Assembly (NCBI GenBank): GCA_001660395.1
Contig: LXWE01000005.1
Coordinates: 124,001 to 188,000 of the forward strand
DNA from: Alteromonadaceae bacterium XY-R5
GTDB taxonomy: Bacteria > Pseudomonadota > Gammaproteobacteria > Enterobacterales > Alteromonadaceae
Length of the DNA stretch: 64,000 nt
Reading direction: 5' to 3'
The notes under the pieces: generated by a model
Told to the model about the DNA's origin: nothing
The model's database searches: none
Seen by the model: only the letters and a program-made list of their open reading frames with translations
In this document: positions 19,057-27,494 of the stretch, piece after piece
How positions within the stretch are numbered: position 1 is the first letter of the stretch
Layout: every line of letters starts with the position of its first letter
Program-made: the position numbers and the translations under genes

Positions 19057-20157
19057 TTAACTAAATGCTTCTGTCTGGGGAGCTTTAATAAGTTGAGTAT
19101 AGAGCGATAAATACTTTTCTGTCATCGCATTTGGCGTAAAGTGGTGTGTGACCCTCTGTTTACCATGGTGGGCAAGTCGAGTACGCAATTGTTCATCGGT
19201 TAGCATACGGACTATTGCATCGGTTAACGCCTGAATATCATTCGGTGTAACCAGAAAGCCATTGTGGTCATGTTTGACCAGATCTGGAATCCCTCCCACC
19301 TGACTTGCAATAATTGGCACTCCACAGGCACTGGCTTGCAGCAAAATTACGCCAAGCCCTTCAGCCAGCGCCGGATGCACCATCAAATCGATATTTGGCA
19401 ATAATCGCGGTACATCGTTGCGAAAACCCGGGAATAACACCACTTTTTCCAGATTTAACTCTGCTACCAGTTCCTTATAGGCTGGCAGTTTAGGTCCCTG
19501 ACCAAAGCAGAGTATCCGAATGTTGCTAAATCTTCTGTATAAGTTATTGATTGTAAGTATTAAATTGTGTTGTCCTTTACGCTCAATCATTTGGCTAAAA
19601 TTGCCAATCACAAAGGTATCATCCTCCAGCCCAAATTCCCGGTTAAACCAAGCCCGATCTCTTGGATGCGTAAAATCCCTAGGATCAACCACGCTATGGA
19701 TGAGTTCCAGGCGTGAATCGGCTACGCCTTCTTCAGATAAAACGGAGTAGATTGCCTCAGAGATAGCAATCACCTTTTGATAGCCTGCATATTTAGTTTT
19801 TGCCCACCAGGCGGGTTCAGGATTATCAACTCTGCGAGTGCAGATGACGGGGATACCTGAGCGGCGCGCGGCCAGCATCCCCCAAATATCAGCCCCCCGA
19901 CGACTATGGATATGCACCAGGTCTGGCTGCCAGTTGAGAATTTGCGCTCTAATCCGGTTAAATAAACCTATATCCAGATCGCCTTTCATGATGATAGGTG
20001 TTACGCCTTCACAGGTAATTTGGCTGGCTAATGGACTGTTAGCAGGGCAGAGCAAGCGGTTGCGTACGCCTTGAACGCTCAGCCCTTTGATCAGGTATTC
20101 GACTTGTTTTGCTCCACCATAAAGGTGGCGTCCAGCTTCAACATGCAAAATTTTCAT
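19057..20157 (-). CDS. Family 4 glycosyltransferase (LPS core or surface glycan)
   Basis: A 366-residue GT-B enzyme from the ATG at 20157, where MKILHVEAGRHLYGGAKQVE is the expected first strand and loop. The C-terminal half has the GT4 signature: FGQGPKLPAYKELV, LFPGFRNDVPRLL, HPALAEGLGVILLQASACGVP (the EX7E motif) and VGGIPDLV. It transfers a sugar from a nucleotide donor; acceptor and sugar are unknown, but the neighbours are heptosyltransferases and Kdo transferase. Its ATG overlaps the stop of the preceding GT9 gene by four bases. It is the last gene of that operon. Confidence 0.88.
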   Translation of the reverse strand: MKILHVEAGRHLYGGAKQVEYLIKGLSVQGVRNRLLCPANSPLASQITCEGVTPIIMKGDLDIGLFNRIRAQILNWQPDLVHIHSRRGADIWGMLAARRSGIPVICTRRVDNPEPAWWAKTKYAGYQKVIAISEAIYSVLSEEGVADSRLELIHSVVDPRDFTHPRDRAWFNREFGLEDDTFVIGNFSQMIERKGQHNLILTINNLYRRFSNIRILCFGQGPKLPAYKELVAELNLEKVVLFPGFRNDVPRLLPNIDLMVHPALAEGLGVILLQASACGVPIIASQVGGIPDLVKHDHNGFLVTPNDIQALTDAIVRMLTDEQLRTRLAHHGKQRVTHHFTPNAMTEKYLSLYTQLIKAPQTEAFS

Positions 20158-21209
20158 GCGTGTTCGTCCATTAGGTGAATAGCTTCCTGTAATACCCAAG
20201 AGGGGGTGAGATCGCGCAGGCACTGATAGGCCTGATTACATGTGGGGTGACGTCTGCAGGGAGAACAGGTCAAATTAAGGCTTAACACTTTAGTGCTTGC
20301 AACGGGCGTCGCATTATAGGGCATGGTTGAGCCGAAAAGTGCGAGGGTTGGGCGCGAAAATACGGTGCCCATGTGTGTCAGGCCAGTATCCACACCAATT
20401 AAAAGTCGGGCTCTGCGGATGACTTCTGCACTTTGGCTTAGGCTACATTCACCTGCCAGACTAATCACGTTCTCTGACATACCGACAAGCGCAGTAGCGC
20501 TCTGCCGATCATTTGGTCCGCCTAAAATCACAATTGGATAAGGGGCGTGCTTTTTTAGACATTGAATAAGTGTTTGCCAGTGTTGCTGTGGCCAGTGTTT
20601 TTGCGGGCGTGTGGTAAAAGGCGCCAGCGCGATAAAATGGCTACTGATATTATGGGAGTTAAGCAGGAGAGCCACTTTCGCTTTGTCTTGTGTTGAGCAA
20701 GGCAGGCTGTAGATGAAATCTTCATCTTTGCAGCCCAGCTGTTTAGCCAAATAGCGATATTCTGAACTCATCATCTGGCTGTGAGGAGCGTAGACACTAT
20801 GTTTTGTCAGCCAGTGGCTTTTTTCCCGACTGTTTAAGCCGATAATTTGCGAGCAACCTGTCATTCGGCTAAGCAATGTGCTTTTCAACAAGCCCTGAAT
20901 ATCCAAAACGAGATCATAACCCTGCTGTTTCAACGTCTGGCGAAATGCAGAAATCGTGCTCGTTAATGCCTTCCATTGTTTTTGTCTCAGTAATTGCTTC
21001 CATTCGGCTTTCGGCCAGGTTAATACTTGCTCCAAAAGAGGGTGTCCATTCAGCATCGTGGCGGTGGCAGGCTCAGACAGCCAGTCAATAGTGGCGTTTG
21101 GAAAGCGTTGCGACAGCGCATGGATTAGACCGCTGGCCATTACGATATCGCCTATAGCGCCCAGACGGACAATCAGTATGCGTTTAGGAGAAAGGTGTGA
21201 AAGCAACAT
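20154..21209 (-). CDS. GT9 family heptosyltransferase-like protein
   Basis: A 351-residue member of glycosyltransferase family 9. It opens RILIVRLGAIGDIVMASGLI, the conserved N-terminal loop, and carries DLVLDIQGLLKSTLL, FTTRPQKHWPQQHW and the C-terminal LIGVDTGLTHMG, where the aspartate and threonine hold ADP-heptose. Family members add L,D-heptose to inner-core Kdo or heptose. Of the three GT9 genes in the window this one most resembles heptosyltransferase I-type sequences. It is divergent from waaA, 102 bases away, and coupled to a GT4 gene. Confidence 0.87.
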   Translation of the reverse strand: MLLSHLSPKRILIVRLGAIGDIVMASGLIHALSQRFPNATIDWLSEPATATMLNGHPLLEQVLTWPKAEWKQLLRQKQWKALTSTISAFRQTLKQQGYDLVLDIQGLLKSTLLSRMTGCSQIIGLNSREKSHWLTKHSVYAPHSQMMSSEYRYLAKQLGCKDEDFIYSLPCSTQDKAKVALLLNSHNISSHFIALAPFTTRPQKHWPQQHWQTLIQCLKKHAPYPIVILGGPNDRQSATALVGMSENVISLAGECSLSQSAEVIRRARLLIGVDTGLTHMGTVFSRPTLALFGSTMPYNATPVASTKVLSLNLTCSPCRRHPTCNQAYQCLRDLTPSWVLQEAIHLMDEHA

Positions 21210-21311
21210 CTTGAGTAAATTTGGGTTATGTTAGGCTTTCACTGAAACACAGTTTTAATACAGAAATGTGAATATGCTAAAGTAGCGCCGATTTCTCAGG
21301 TTCCCACAACA

Positions 21312-22610
21312 ATGACACACAAATACAAACCAACTCTATTACAGGATGTATGCCGCTGGTTATATTCGGCCCTGTTAGCCATTCTAATTCCATTTTCTTT
21401 GCTGACATTGGTCTACAAAGCCATTACCCGCAGCCATCAATACAATCGCCGACGCTTTGAGCGTTACGGTTTTATCCCAAGAGCGCCGAGATCTGGCGGG
21501 GTGTTACTGCATTGTGTGTCGGTCGGGGAGGTCGTCGCAGCCTCCACCCTGGTAAAAGCGATGTTGGCGAAAGAGCCTGATTTGATGGTGACCATTACTA
21601 CGACAACTCCTACAGGCTCAGAGAGAGTGCGCCAGATTTTTGGGGAGTCGGTACATCATTGCTATTTGCCTTTTGACCTGCATATGGCCATGGCGGGGCT
21701 GTTGAAACGCATTAAGCCAAGTAAAGTGCTGATCACAGAAGTCGAGCTTTGGCCGAATCTTATCCACGCCTGTTGGAAGCGCAATGTACCCGTGTACGTG
21801 GTGAATGCGCGGATGACGGACAAATCGACCCGTGCTTACCAGAAAATCGCCTGGCTGTTTGAGCCCATGCTGCTCAAGCTTACCCATGTGTGCGCACAGG
21901 GCCAGCGGGATTATGATAACTACCTCAAACTGGGATTACCTGAGCCTAAACTCACACTGACCAACAATATCAAGTTTGATAGTCCGCTCAGTGAACAGGA
22001 GATGGAGAAGGCTGAATATTTAGCGAATCGTTATGGCTGGCATGGGCGACCTGTTTGGGTAGCCGGCAGTACTCATCAGCCGGAAGAGGATGCCGTACTT
22101 AATGCACACGCAGAATTATTGAAAACTCGCCCGGATTTGTTACTGGTGATTGTGCCAAGACACCCCCAACGCTTCGATAAAGTGTGGGAGTTGTGTCAAA
22201 AATCCGGGTTAACGTCCGTTCGTGCTTCAGAGGGGCATCAACTGGTGCCTCAGTCTCAAGTACTGTTACTGGATGAAATGGGCGTGTTGAAACCCTGTTT
22301 TGGCACCGCACTCTTTGCCTTTGTGGGAGGGAGTTTGGCCGACAGAGGCGGTCACAATGCGCTGGAACCTGCGGCATTTAGCGTACCCATGCTGATGGGG
22401 CCGCACATATATAATAATCCGGTGATCTGCCAAACCCTGCAAAATGCCGGCGCGTTAAATGTCATTGATTCAGCAGAACAAATAACAGAAAAAGCCAGAT
22501 ATTGGCTTGAGCATAATGCCGCACGTGAAGTCGCTGGCCAGGCTGGCGCCAAAGTATTAGCCGAAAACAGTGGGGCGATTAGGCGTACTCTGGATGTGCT
22601 GGGAATGTAA
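21312..22610 (+). CDS. waaA: 3-deoxy-D-manno-octulosonic acid transferase (Kdo transferase)
   Basis: A 432-residue GT30 enzyme. An N-terminal membrane anchor (about 12-35) precedes RYGFIPRAPRSGGVLLHCVSVGEV, which holds the catalytic glutamate, followed by TTTTPTGSERV, EVELWPNL, ARMTDKS, VAGSTHQPEED and FVGGSLADRGGHNALEPAAF. All are standard WaaA blocks. It transfers one or more Kdo residues from CMP-Kdo to lipid IVA at the inner membrane. A kdkA gene nearby suggests that, as in Haemophilus, a single Kdo may be added and then phosphorylated; sequence alone cannot settle that. Convergent with the next GT9 gene. Confidence 0.95.
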   Translation: MTHKYKPTLLQDVCRWLYSALLAILIPFSLLTLVYKAITRSHQYNRRRFERYGFIPRAPRSGGVLLHCVSVGEVVAASTLVKAMLAKEPDLMVTITTTTPTGSERVRQIFGESVHHCYLPFDLHMAMAGLLKRIKPSKVLITEVELWPNLIHACWKRNVPVYVVNARMTDKSTRAYQKIAWLFEPMLLKLTHVCAQGQRDYDNYLKLGLPEPKLTLTNNIKFDSPLSEQEMEKAEYLANRYGWHGRPVWVAGSTHQPEEDAVLNAHAELLKTRPDLLLVIVPRHPQRFDKVWELCQKSGLTSVRASEGHQLVPQSQVLLLDEMGVLKPCFGTALFAFVGGSLADRGGHNALEPAAFSVPMLMGPHIYNNPVICQTLQNAGALNVIDSAEQITEKARYWLEHNAAREVAGQAGAKVLAENSGAIRRTLDVLGM

Positions 22611-22624
22611 GAGGCGTAATTGTA

Positions 22625-22654
22625 AGATAAGGCTGCTATTGCAGAGCCTTATCT
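22625..22654. terminator. Hairpin between convergent waaA and GT9 gene
   Basis: AGATAAGGCT (22625-22634) and AGCCTTATCT (22645-22654) form a 10-base inverted repeat between the two genes, overlapping the last codons of the minus-strand gene. There is no T-tract on either side, so intrinsic termination is uncertain. Confidence 0.4.
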
Positions 22655-23667
22655 ACTAACGTGACCACCTGTTCCACACTAATACGATCCATCAGCTGAC
22701 TGCCTTTTACCCGCGTTCCCCAGGGGAGTTGTTGCCAGGATTTACCTTTTTGCTCGGCAACCACTTCATCATAGACAGAAGCCGTTAATTCCTGATGTAA
22801 ATATGGGCCGGTACGTCTTGGATTGCTGTGAGCGTATAAGCCAATGACTTTCGTCCCTGCGGCTGTTGCCATATGTGCCGGCCCGGTGTCCGGTGCAATG
22901 ACCAACGCTGCTTTGCCTAGCAGTGCATACAAACTCTTGAGGCTGGTGGAACCGATGAGGTTTGTCAGAGTGTGTTTGCTGTGTCGCTGAATTTGGTCGC
23001 CAAGCTCTTGGTCCATTTTCGCCGGACCGCCGCATAACACCACCTTAAGGCCTTTATCCGTCAGATAGTCTGCAATCTTGGCGTAGCGTTCAGCCGACCA
23101 GTTACGTTCAGCTTTACTGGCAGCGGGGCTAATCACTGCAAACTTACCGAAGATTTCAGCCTGCTGAGTGGCCCAGGTTTGGTCTGCTTCAGCTACCGGG
23201 ATATGCCAGCGGATATCGTCAACCGCTGGAATGCCAATGGCATCTGCAAAGGCCATAAAGCCGTCGAGAACATGCGCATGTTTTTGTGGTGCAATACGTT
23301 TATTTGCAAACAGCCAATGTAGCTCTTTGCTACGTTGCCAGTCGAAGCCAATTCTCAGTCTGGCCTTGATGTTGCGGGCGGCAAGATTTGCACGTAAGGC
23401 AACCTGCATCACAAACAGTGCATCGAAGCGTTGCCCATTTAAGTCCTGACGCAGTTGCTTGTAAGCTGCTTTTCCCTGCTTTTTATCGAATACCACAAAG
23501 CGAATACCTGGCATATCCTTGACCAGTTGATACTCAATTTTGCCGATAATCCAGGTGATGGCGATGTCGGGGCGGGTGCGCTGAATACGCTCGACCATCG
23601 CAACAGCATGACAAACATCACCAATGGCAGATAGACGTAAAAGGCATAAAGATTGAACAGGGGTCAA
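22636..23667 (-). CDS. GT9 family heptosyltransferase-like protein
   Basis: From the TTG at 23667 the product is 343 residues, close to WaaF length, with GGAA seven bases upstream. A longer TTG reading to 23775 would overlap the divergent kdkA start and has no family support. It carries CLLRLSAIGDVCHAVAMVE, the AERNWSAERYAKIADYL block and ALVIAPDTGPAHMATAAGT, where Asp-Thr-Gly-Pro-x-His binds the heptose donor. Probably one of the inner-core heptosyltransferases (I or II). Its 3' end meets waaA and its 5' end faces kdkA. Confidence 0.85.
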   Translation of the reverse strand: MTPVQSLCLLRLSAIGDVCHAVAMVERIQRTRPDIAITWIIGKIEYQLVKDMPGIRFVVFDKKQGKAAYKQLRQDLNGQRFDALFVMQVALRANLAARNIKARLRIGFDWQRSKELHWLFANKRIAPQKHAHVLDGFMAFADAIGIPAVDDIRWHIPVAEADQTWATQQAEIFGKFAVISPAASKAERNWSAERYAKIADYLTDKGLKVVLCGGPAKMDQELGDQIQRHSKHTLTNLIGSTSLKSLYALLGKAALVIAPDTGPAHMATAAGTKVIGLYAHSNPRRTGPYLHQELTASVYDEVVAEQKGKSWQQLPWGTRVKGSQLMDRISVEQVVTLVDKALQ

Positions 23668-23748
23668 CTGGGAATTCCGGGACGGCTGAAATATGGCGCT
23701 AATTTCATTACAATCAGAGCCATTACTCAACCCCTTAAGCGGTAAATT

Positions 23749-24465
23749 ATGTCTAAGTCTCTGCCCAGGCTCCAAGCAGGTGAATCCATTTGGTTTGATC
23801 AGGAACAGTATCCAAAGGTCAATCGGGACTGGTTCTCACCAGAATATTGGCAACAGCAGGGGCGATTAACCGGACAGGCCAAAGGGCGAGGCACCTCATT
23901 TTTTATCGCCAGCGAACAGGGCGATTTGGTGCTTCGGCGTTACTTGCGTGGCGGCTTAATTGGCAAACTCCTCTCCGATCAGTACTTTTATGATGGCATG
24001 CGCCGCACTCGGGCCTGGCGTGAATGGATGCTGTTGCTGCAAATGCGTGAACTGGGATTACCCGTACCACAGCCGGTAGCAGCCAGAGTAAGACGTAGTG
24101 GTGTGTTCTATCGTGCCGAATTGATCACTGCCCGCATCGCAGGTGCCAGAGATGTGCATGATATTCTAACTAAAGAAGCCGTATCTCCGGTAATTTGGGA
24201 ATCTATTGGTGAGGTCATTGCGAAAATGCACCGTTATCAGGTTTATCATCATGACCTGAATATTCGCAACATCATGCTGGATCATCATGAACAGGTCTGG
24301 ATCATTGATTTTGATAAATGCAGGCTCCGAATGGGCGATGCCTGGAAGGCCGATAATCTGGCAAGGTTGAAACGTTCTTTGGAAAAAGAAGCGGGCCTTG
24401 CCACTACGTTTTTTTGGACAGATACAGACTGGCAATGTTTGCTAAAGGGTTACCATCAGGGCTAA
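23749..24465 (+). CDS. kdkA: 3-deoxy-D-manno-octulosonic acid kinase
   Basis: A 238-residue protein-kinase-fold enzyme of the KdkA/WaaP group. It has the nucleotide-loop region GTSFFIASEQGDLVLRRYLRGG, the catalytic HHDLNIRNIMLD (near 166-177, Asp as base) and VWIIDFDKCR as the metal-binding DFD. It phosphorylates Kdo at position 4 on the lipid A core, giving a negatively charged inner core; in Haemophilus and Vibrio it acts where WaaA adds one Kdo. Divergent from a GT9 gene and followed by a hairpin. Confidence 0.93.
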   Translation: MSKSLPRLQAGESIWFDQEQYPKVNRDWFSPEYWQQQGRLTGQAKGRGTSFFIASEQGDLVLRRYLRGGLIGKLLSDQYFYDGMRRTRAWREWMLLLQMRELGLPVPQPVAARVRRSGVFYRAELITARIAGARDVHDILTKEAVSPVIWESIGEVIAKMHRYQVYHHDLNIRNIMLDHHEQVWIIDFDKCRLRMGDAWKADNLARLKRSLEKEAGLATTFFWTDTDWQCLLKGYHQG

Positions 24466-24476
24466 CCCTTTCATCT
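24444..24476 (+). terminator. Hairpin at the kdkA 3' end
   Basis: AAAGGGTTA (24444-24452) pairs with TAACCCTTT (24463-24471), which includes the kdkA stop codon. The following sequence is only moderately T-rich (TCATCT). Confidence 0.45.
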
Positions 24477-24494
24477 GTCTATATAGTTAATCGG

Positions 24495-25676
24495 CTACGC
24501 GACTTCTTTTGCAGGTTCTGTTTCGGGCACATAAGAATATTCCAGTCGCATTTTTACCGCATGTAAATGCGCTTCGCTCAGTTCTGATGTTTTCCATGCC
24601 TGGGGCAGTAAGTACTCTGATTTTAGGTAGGCTAAAAATTTTTGCAGCAATAGTGAATTTACCGGACGCTGTTCCAGTGTTTCCAGTGCCTGGTTAAATG
24701 TCTGCTGAGAGTCGCAGTGGTGCGCTAACCCTTCAATATTGTAAAAAGCATCACCTAGCGTTAGCACAGCTTTATCCAACAACAGAGATTCGATGCCGAC
24801 GGTTGAGTTGATCGTGATGACTGCCAGGGCGTTCTCAATCAATTCCTGGGTATTGTTGTTGGCAAAAATGATATTAGGGTTTTTGTGGTGTAGGTGGGTA
24901 AAGCTGCGTGGCCAACTTGGATGTTCTTTCACCACAAATACAAACGGAAGTTCCCCTCGTTGTTGCAGATGCTCCAGTCCTTGTTCAAGTGCCTGATAGA
25001 AACTCTCCATACTTGCAATCCAGGGGGAGTGGCACACAATTTGGGTGTCATTTGGCACCTGAAACGGCACAAATACAAATCTTGGTGGTAATGTAATGCT
25101 ATTCGGAGCTGTTTTACGGTGTTTGTGTGGCTTACGTATTTCCAGTTGTTTGTTTAAATCCCGCACATTAGTTGTCTGATTAAGATAATACTCTGGATCG
25201 CGAGGTAAAGAATTACGGGCATTAACCCCCTTGGGATCGAGTACCGTTGTGTCCGGGAGTAAGCCATTTTCAAACAGCATGGTTTCTTTGCCGCATGCCT
25301 GGGCAACTAAATAAGGTGTGCGATTGGGTTGTTTCATCCCGTTCCACATGACTACCGTCGTACAGGATGATTTTTCCAGTACCGAAAAGTAATGACTTGC
25401 CCGGCACCTTTCTCGAAACAGATACAAGGATTTGACTAACGATAGTAATTTTGGCGAACGGCATAACAGCGGGTGACGAACCTGCTTACGCTTAACGTGT
25501 GTGTCGATTAGTTCGTTTGCATCAAGAGAACACGCCCTGTGCCAATATTTAAGGCTGGGTAATACCAGCGGGCTGAGTTTATGTAAGGCAGCATTCTTTC
25601 CCAAATATGCCGTGAGTTTTTTGTAGTAGCGATAATGGGAAGAGGGGCGCGAAATAAATAAGTAATGCTTGTTCAT
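24495..25676 (-). CDS. Capsule-synthesis-type transferase (KpsS/KpsC-like fold)
   Basis: A 393-residue protein of the capsule polysaccharide biosynthesis family (Pfam Capsule_synth), which includes bacterial beta-Kdo transferases and lipid-linker enzymes such as KpsS and KpsC. Recognisable blocks are TVVMWNGMKQPN, ETMLFENGLLPDTTVLDPKG with its invariant glutamate and aspartate, VPFQVPNDTQIVCHSPW, FVVKEHPSW and ITINSTVGIESLLLDKAVL. In such enzymes the C-terminal HP and S-T-V/x-G-x-E motifs bind CMP-Kdo. No export genes (kpsM, kpsT, kpsD, kpsE) are in the window, so it may instead decorate the LPS core. Confidence 0.82.
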   Translation of the reverse strand: MNKHYLFISRPSSHYRYYKKLTAYLGKNAALHKLSPLVLPSLKYWHRACSLDANELIDTHVKRKQVRHPLLCRSPKLLSLVKSLYLFRERCRASHYFSVLEKSSCTTVVMWNGMKQPNRTPYLVAQACGKETMLFENGLLPDTTVLDPKGVNARNSLPRDPEYYLNQTTNVRDLNKQLEIRKPHKHRKTAPNSITLPPRFVFVPFQVPNDTQIVCHSPWIASMESFYQALEQGLEHLQQRGELPFVFVVKEHPSWPRSFTHLHHKNPNIIFANNNTQELIENALAVITINSTVGIESLLLDKAVLTLGDAFYNIEGLAHHCDSQQTFNQALETLEQRPVNSLLLQKFLAYLKSEYLLPQAWKTSELSEAHLHAVKMRLEYSYVPETEPAKEVA

Positions 25677-25721
25677 GGGAAATGATAAACCTGTCCGTTA
25701 TTCTGGCTGTAGTGACATCCT

Positions 25722-25771
25722 GTCGAAGCACCAACTCAGGACGAGATGCTTCTTTTACACCCTGCTTCGAC
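25722..25771. repeat. Inverted repeat in the gap between two glycan genes
   Basis: GTCGAAGCA (25722-25730) and TGCTTCGAC (25763-25771) are a perfect 9-base inverted repeat with a 32-base spacer, in a 206-base gap that holds no supported gene. The outer flanks (TGTAG and CTACA) extend it imperfectly. It could be a small intergenic repeat element or an RNA structure. Confidence 0.4.
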
Positions 25772-25855
25772 TACATTGTGGGCATGCTAGTTCATAATTG
25801 TGACCGTTTAAATTATCTGTAGTCAAACCATTGGGTATTTTTACTGTGTAAAGTT

Positions 25856-25880
25856 ATGGTAAATATAATTACCATTTTTT
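25856..25880. terminator. Hairpin after the TagD-like gene
   Basis: ATGGTAA (25856-25862) pairs with TTACCAT (25869-25875). A run of five T follows on the plus strand, so on the minus strand, where the TagD-like gene ends three bases away, the run precedes the stem. Termination there would be weak. Confidence 0.35.
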
Positions 25881-25882
25881 AC

Positions 25883-26278
25883 TTAGTGGCGGTCTTTGAC
25901 GACTTCTATAATTTCAGTGGTGGAAATGGAGGGGGTTCTGGGTAAATAGACAACCTCGCAAAGATGTGAATAGTGGTCAAATTTGCCTTGCCAGTCATCG
26001 CCCATTACCAGAATATCGGCTTTATACTGCTTGATATACTGGCCTTTTAGTTCGAGTGACTGCTCCAGGAACACATCTGACACGCAGCCTAAAGCGCTAA
26101 TGATATGCAGCCTGTCCTGTTCACCATAGATCGGATAACGCTGCTTTTTACTAAAATTGAGTGCATCAGATGAAACCCCCACGACCAGTCGACAGCCAAG
26201 TGCGGCAGCTCTCTCCAGAATGCGAACATGGCCAACATGAAAGACATCAAATGTACCAAACGTAATCACAGTTTTCAT
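25883..26278 (-). CDS. TagD-like glycerol-3-phosphate cytidylyltransferase
   Basis: A 131-residue nucleotidyltransferase of the same length as TagD. The HxGH motif is HVGH at 15-18 in GTFDVFHVGHVRIL. The conserved arginine is in EQDRLHIISALG, MGDDWQGKFD binds the nucleotide, and the closing RTPSISTTEII is the signature. TagD makes CDP-glycerol from CTP and glycerol 3-phosphate. It starts two bases after the stop of a CDP-glycerol glycerophosphotransferase-like gene, a pairing that supports this substrate. Related cytidylyltransferases can use ribitol, ethanolamine or other phosphates, so the alcohol is inferred. Confidence 0.85.
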   Translation of the reverse strand: MKTVITFGTFDVFHVGHVRILERAAALGCRLVVGVSSDALNFSKKQRYPIYGEQDRLHIISALGCVSDVFLEQSLELKGQYIKQYKADILVMGDDWQGKFDHYSHLCEVVYLPRTPSISTTEIIEVVKDRH

Positions 26279-26280
26279 AT

Positions 26281-27360
26281 TTACGCATGCTCCAGTAAAT
26301 AACGACAGATTCTTTGGCTACATTGGCCGTCTATTTTTCCAGCCAGGTGTTCCGCCATCTGATGACGTGCGTCAGATAACGCTATGGGAAGGGCCAACTC
26401 CTGTTTTATCAGTGTTAGTACGTCAGAGGATTTCGCCGCCCTTCTGGTGACTTGATGAAAATGTTCAATATCGCCGTCTAATCGCTGCTTCAGCCGATAG
26501 CGGAATGGGCCACGATAAGTCCAGCGCAGTTTATGAAAGTCACACCAAATAACGGGTTTATCCAGGGTAATAAATTCAAAAATGGCTGATGAAGCATCGG
26601 ATATCATTAGGTCTGCCAATGACATAAAGGGCAGTAAGTTATAGTCGTCAATCTTGGCCAGATAGACATTGCTAAAGCTTGCCCAGCATTTAAGTAAGCG
26701 ACGTTGCTTCTTGTAGTTTTGTTTGGTCAGGCTGAAAAAATGTGGTTTTAAAATAAGGTTGTAATCAGCAAGCAGCTTTGGCCAATTCGCTGGAAAGCAT
26801 TCTAAGCTGGAAGGATAAAAGGTTGGAGCATACAGCAGCGTTGGCTTCGCTGGATCTAAGCCCAAATCTGTCAGCGACAGAGTCGATGACGCCTGATTAA
26901 ATAGAGGGTCTAGTTTAGCAAAGCCAACGTCTTCAAAAGTGTGCGTTGGATACATTGCCTGTAACCTCTGTAATCGGCGTTGTCCCTCGACAAAGCGCAC
27001 ATCAAACGGGTACTTAGACACTTCGTAATAGCAGGACTTAGGGCCAATGCCATGTTGCATGAGGGCAAGTTTGGCGTGTAATTGCGTGGCCTGCTCAGTC
27101 TCAAATTTAGGGATGTTACCAAAAATGATCCAGTCTGACGGATGTTGCTGAAAGGCTTTGAAGGCGCCGTCATTACCATCCACCCAATGGGCGTTTAGGT
27201 TTTCGTCTTTTACCACTTTTTCAAGAATGGACTGAAGGTCATTATTGCGGTGGACAACAAAGCTGACATTGACTCCAGCTGCATTTAAGGCATGGGCAAC
27301 AGGCAAATATTGCGGCAAATAATAGAGATGCTGTACATCAAAGCAGACTGAAGTTGTCAT
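26281..27360 (-). CDS. CDP-glycerol glycerophosphotransferase family protein
   Basis: A 359-residue GT-B-like protein of the TagB/TagF family (Glyphos_transf). Blocks seen are LALMQHGIGPKSCYYEVSK (the HG motif), DVRFVEGQRRLQRL, VGFAKLDPLF, LLYAPTFYPSS, LILKPHFFSL (KPH) and ISDASSAIFEFITLDKPVIW, where the S-S-x-x-x-E stretch is the canonical phosphate-binding site. The family moves glycerol phosphate from CDP-glycerol to a glycan or polymer. In Gram-negatives such enzymes add glycerol phosphate to capsule or LPS sugars. It is transcribed with the TagD-like gene and divergent from the Wzi-like barrel. Confidence 0.85.
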   Translation of the reverse strand: MTTSVCFDVQHLYYLPQYLPVAHALNAAGVNVSFVVHRNNDLQSILEKVVKDENLNAHWVDGNDGAFKAFQQHPSDWIIFGNIPKFETEQATQLHAKLALMQHGIGPKSCYYEVSKYPFDVRFVEGQRRLQRLQAMYPTHTFEDVGFAKLDPLFNQASSTLSLTDLGLDPAKPTLLYAPTFYPSSLECFPANWPKLLADYNLILKPHFFSLTKQNYKKQRRLLKCWASFSNVYLAKIDDYNLLPFMSLADLMISDASSAIFEFITLDKPVIWCDFHKLRWTYRGPFRYRLKQRLDGDIEHFHQVTRRAAKSSDVLTLIKQELALPIALSDARHQMAEHLAGKIDGQCSQRICRYLLEHA

Positions 27361-27494
27361 AGTTTGTCGTTATTATTAGTTAATGCTCAGTTCACTTTGC
27401 ATATTGTAACAATATATTCGTTGCCTTGCCTCTCTGTAGATGCTGTGAAATTCTATCAAGCTGCTACAATGGCCGTTTTTTGCAGGGATACAGA

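Noticed and set aside
23668-23775. N-terminal extension of the GT9 gene to 23775
   Set aside because: It would overlap the divergent kdkA start, begins with an unsupported TTG and has no GT9 homology before the CLLRLSAIGD strand.
25683-25823. A 46-codon plus-strand frame in the gap before the TagD-like gene
   Set aside because: No ribosome-binding site, its middle is part of an inverted repeat, and both neighbours are on the other strand.
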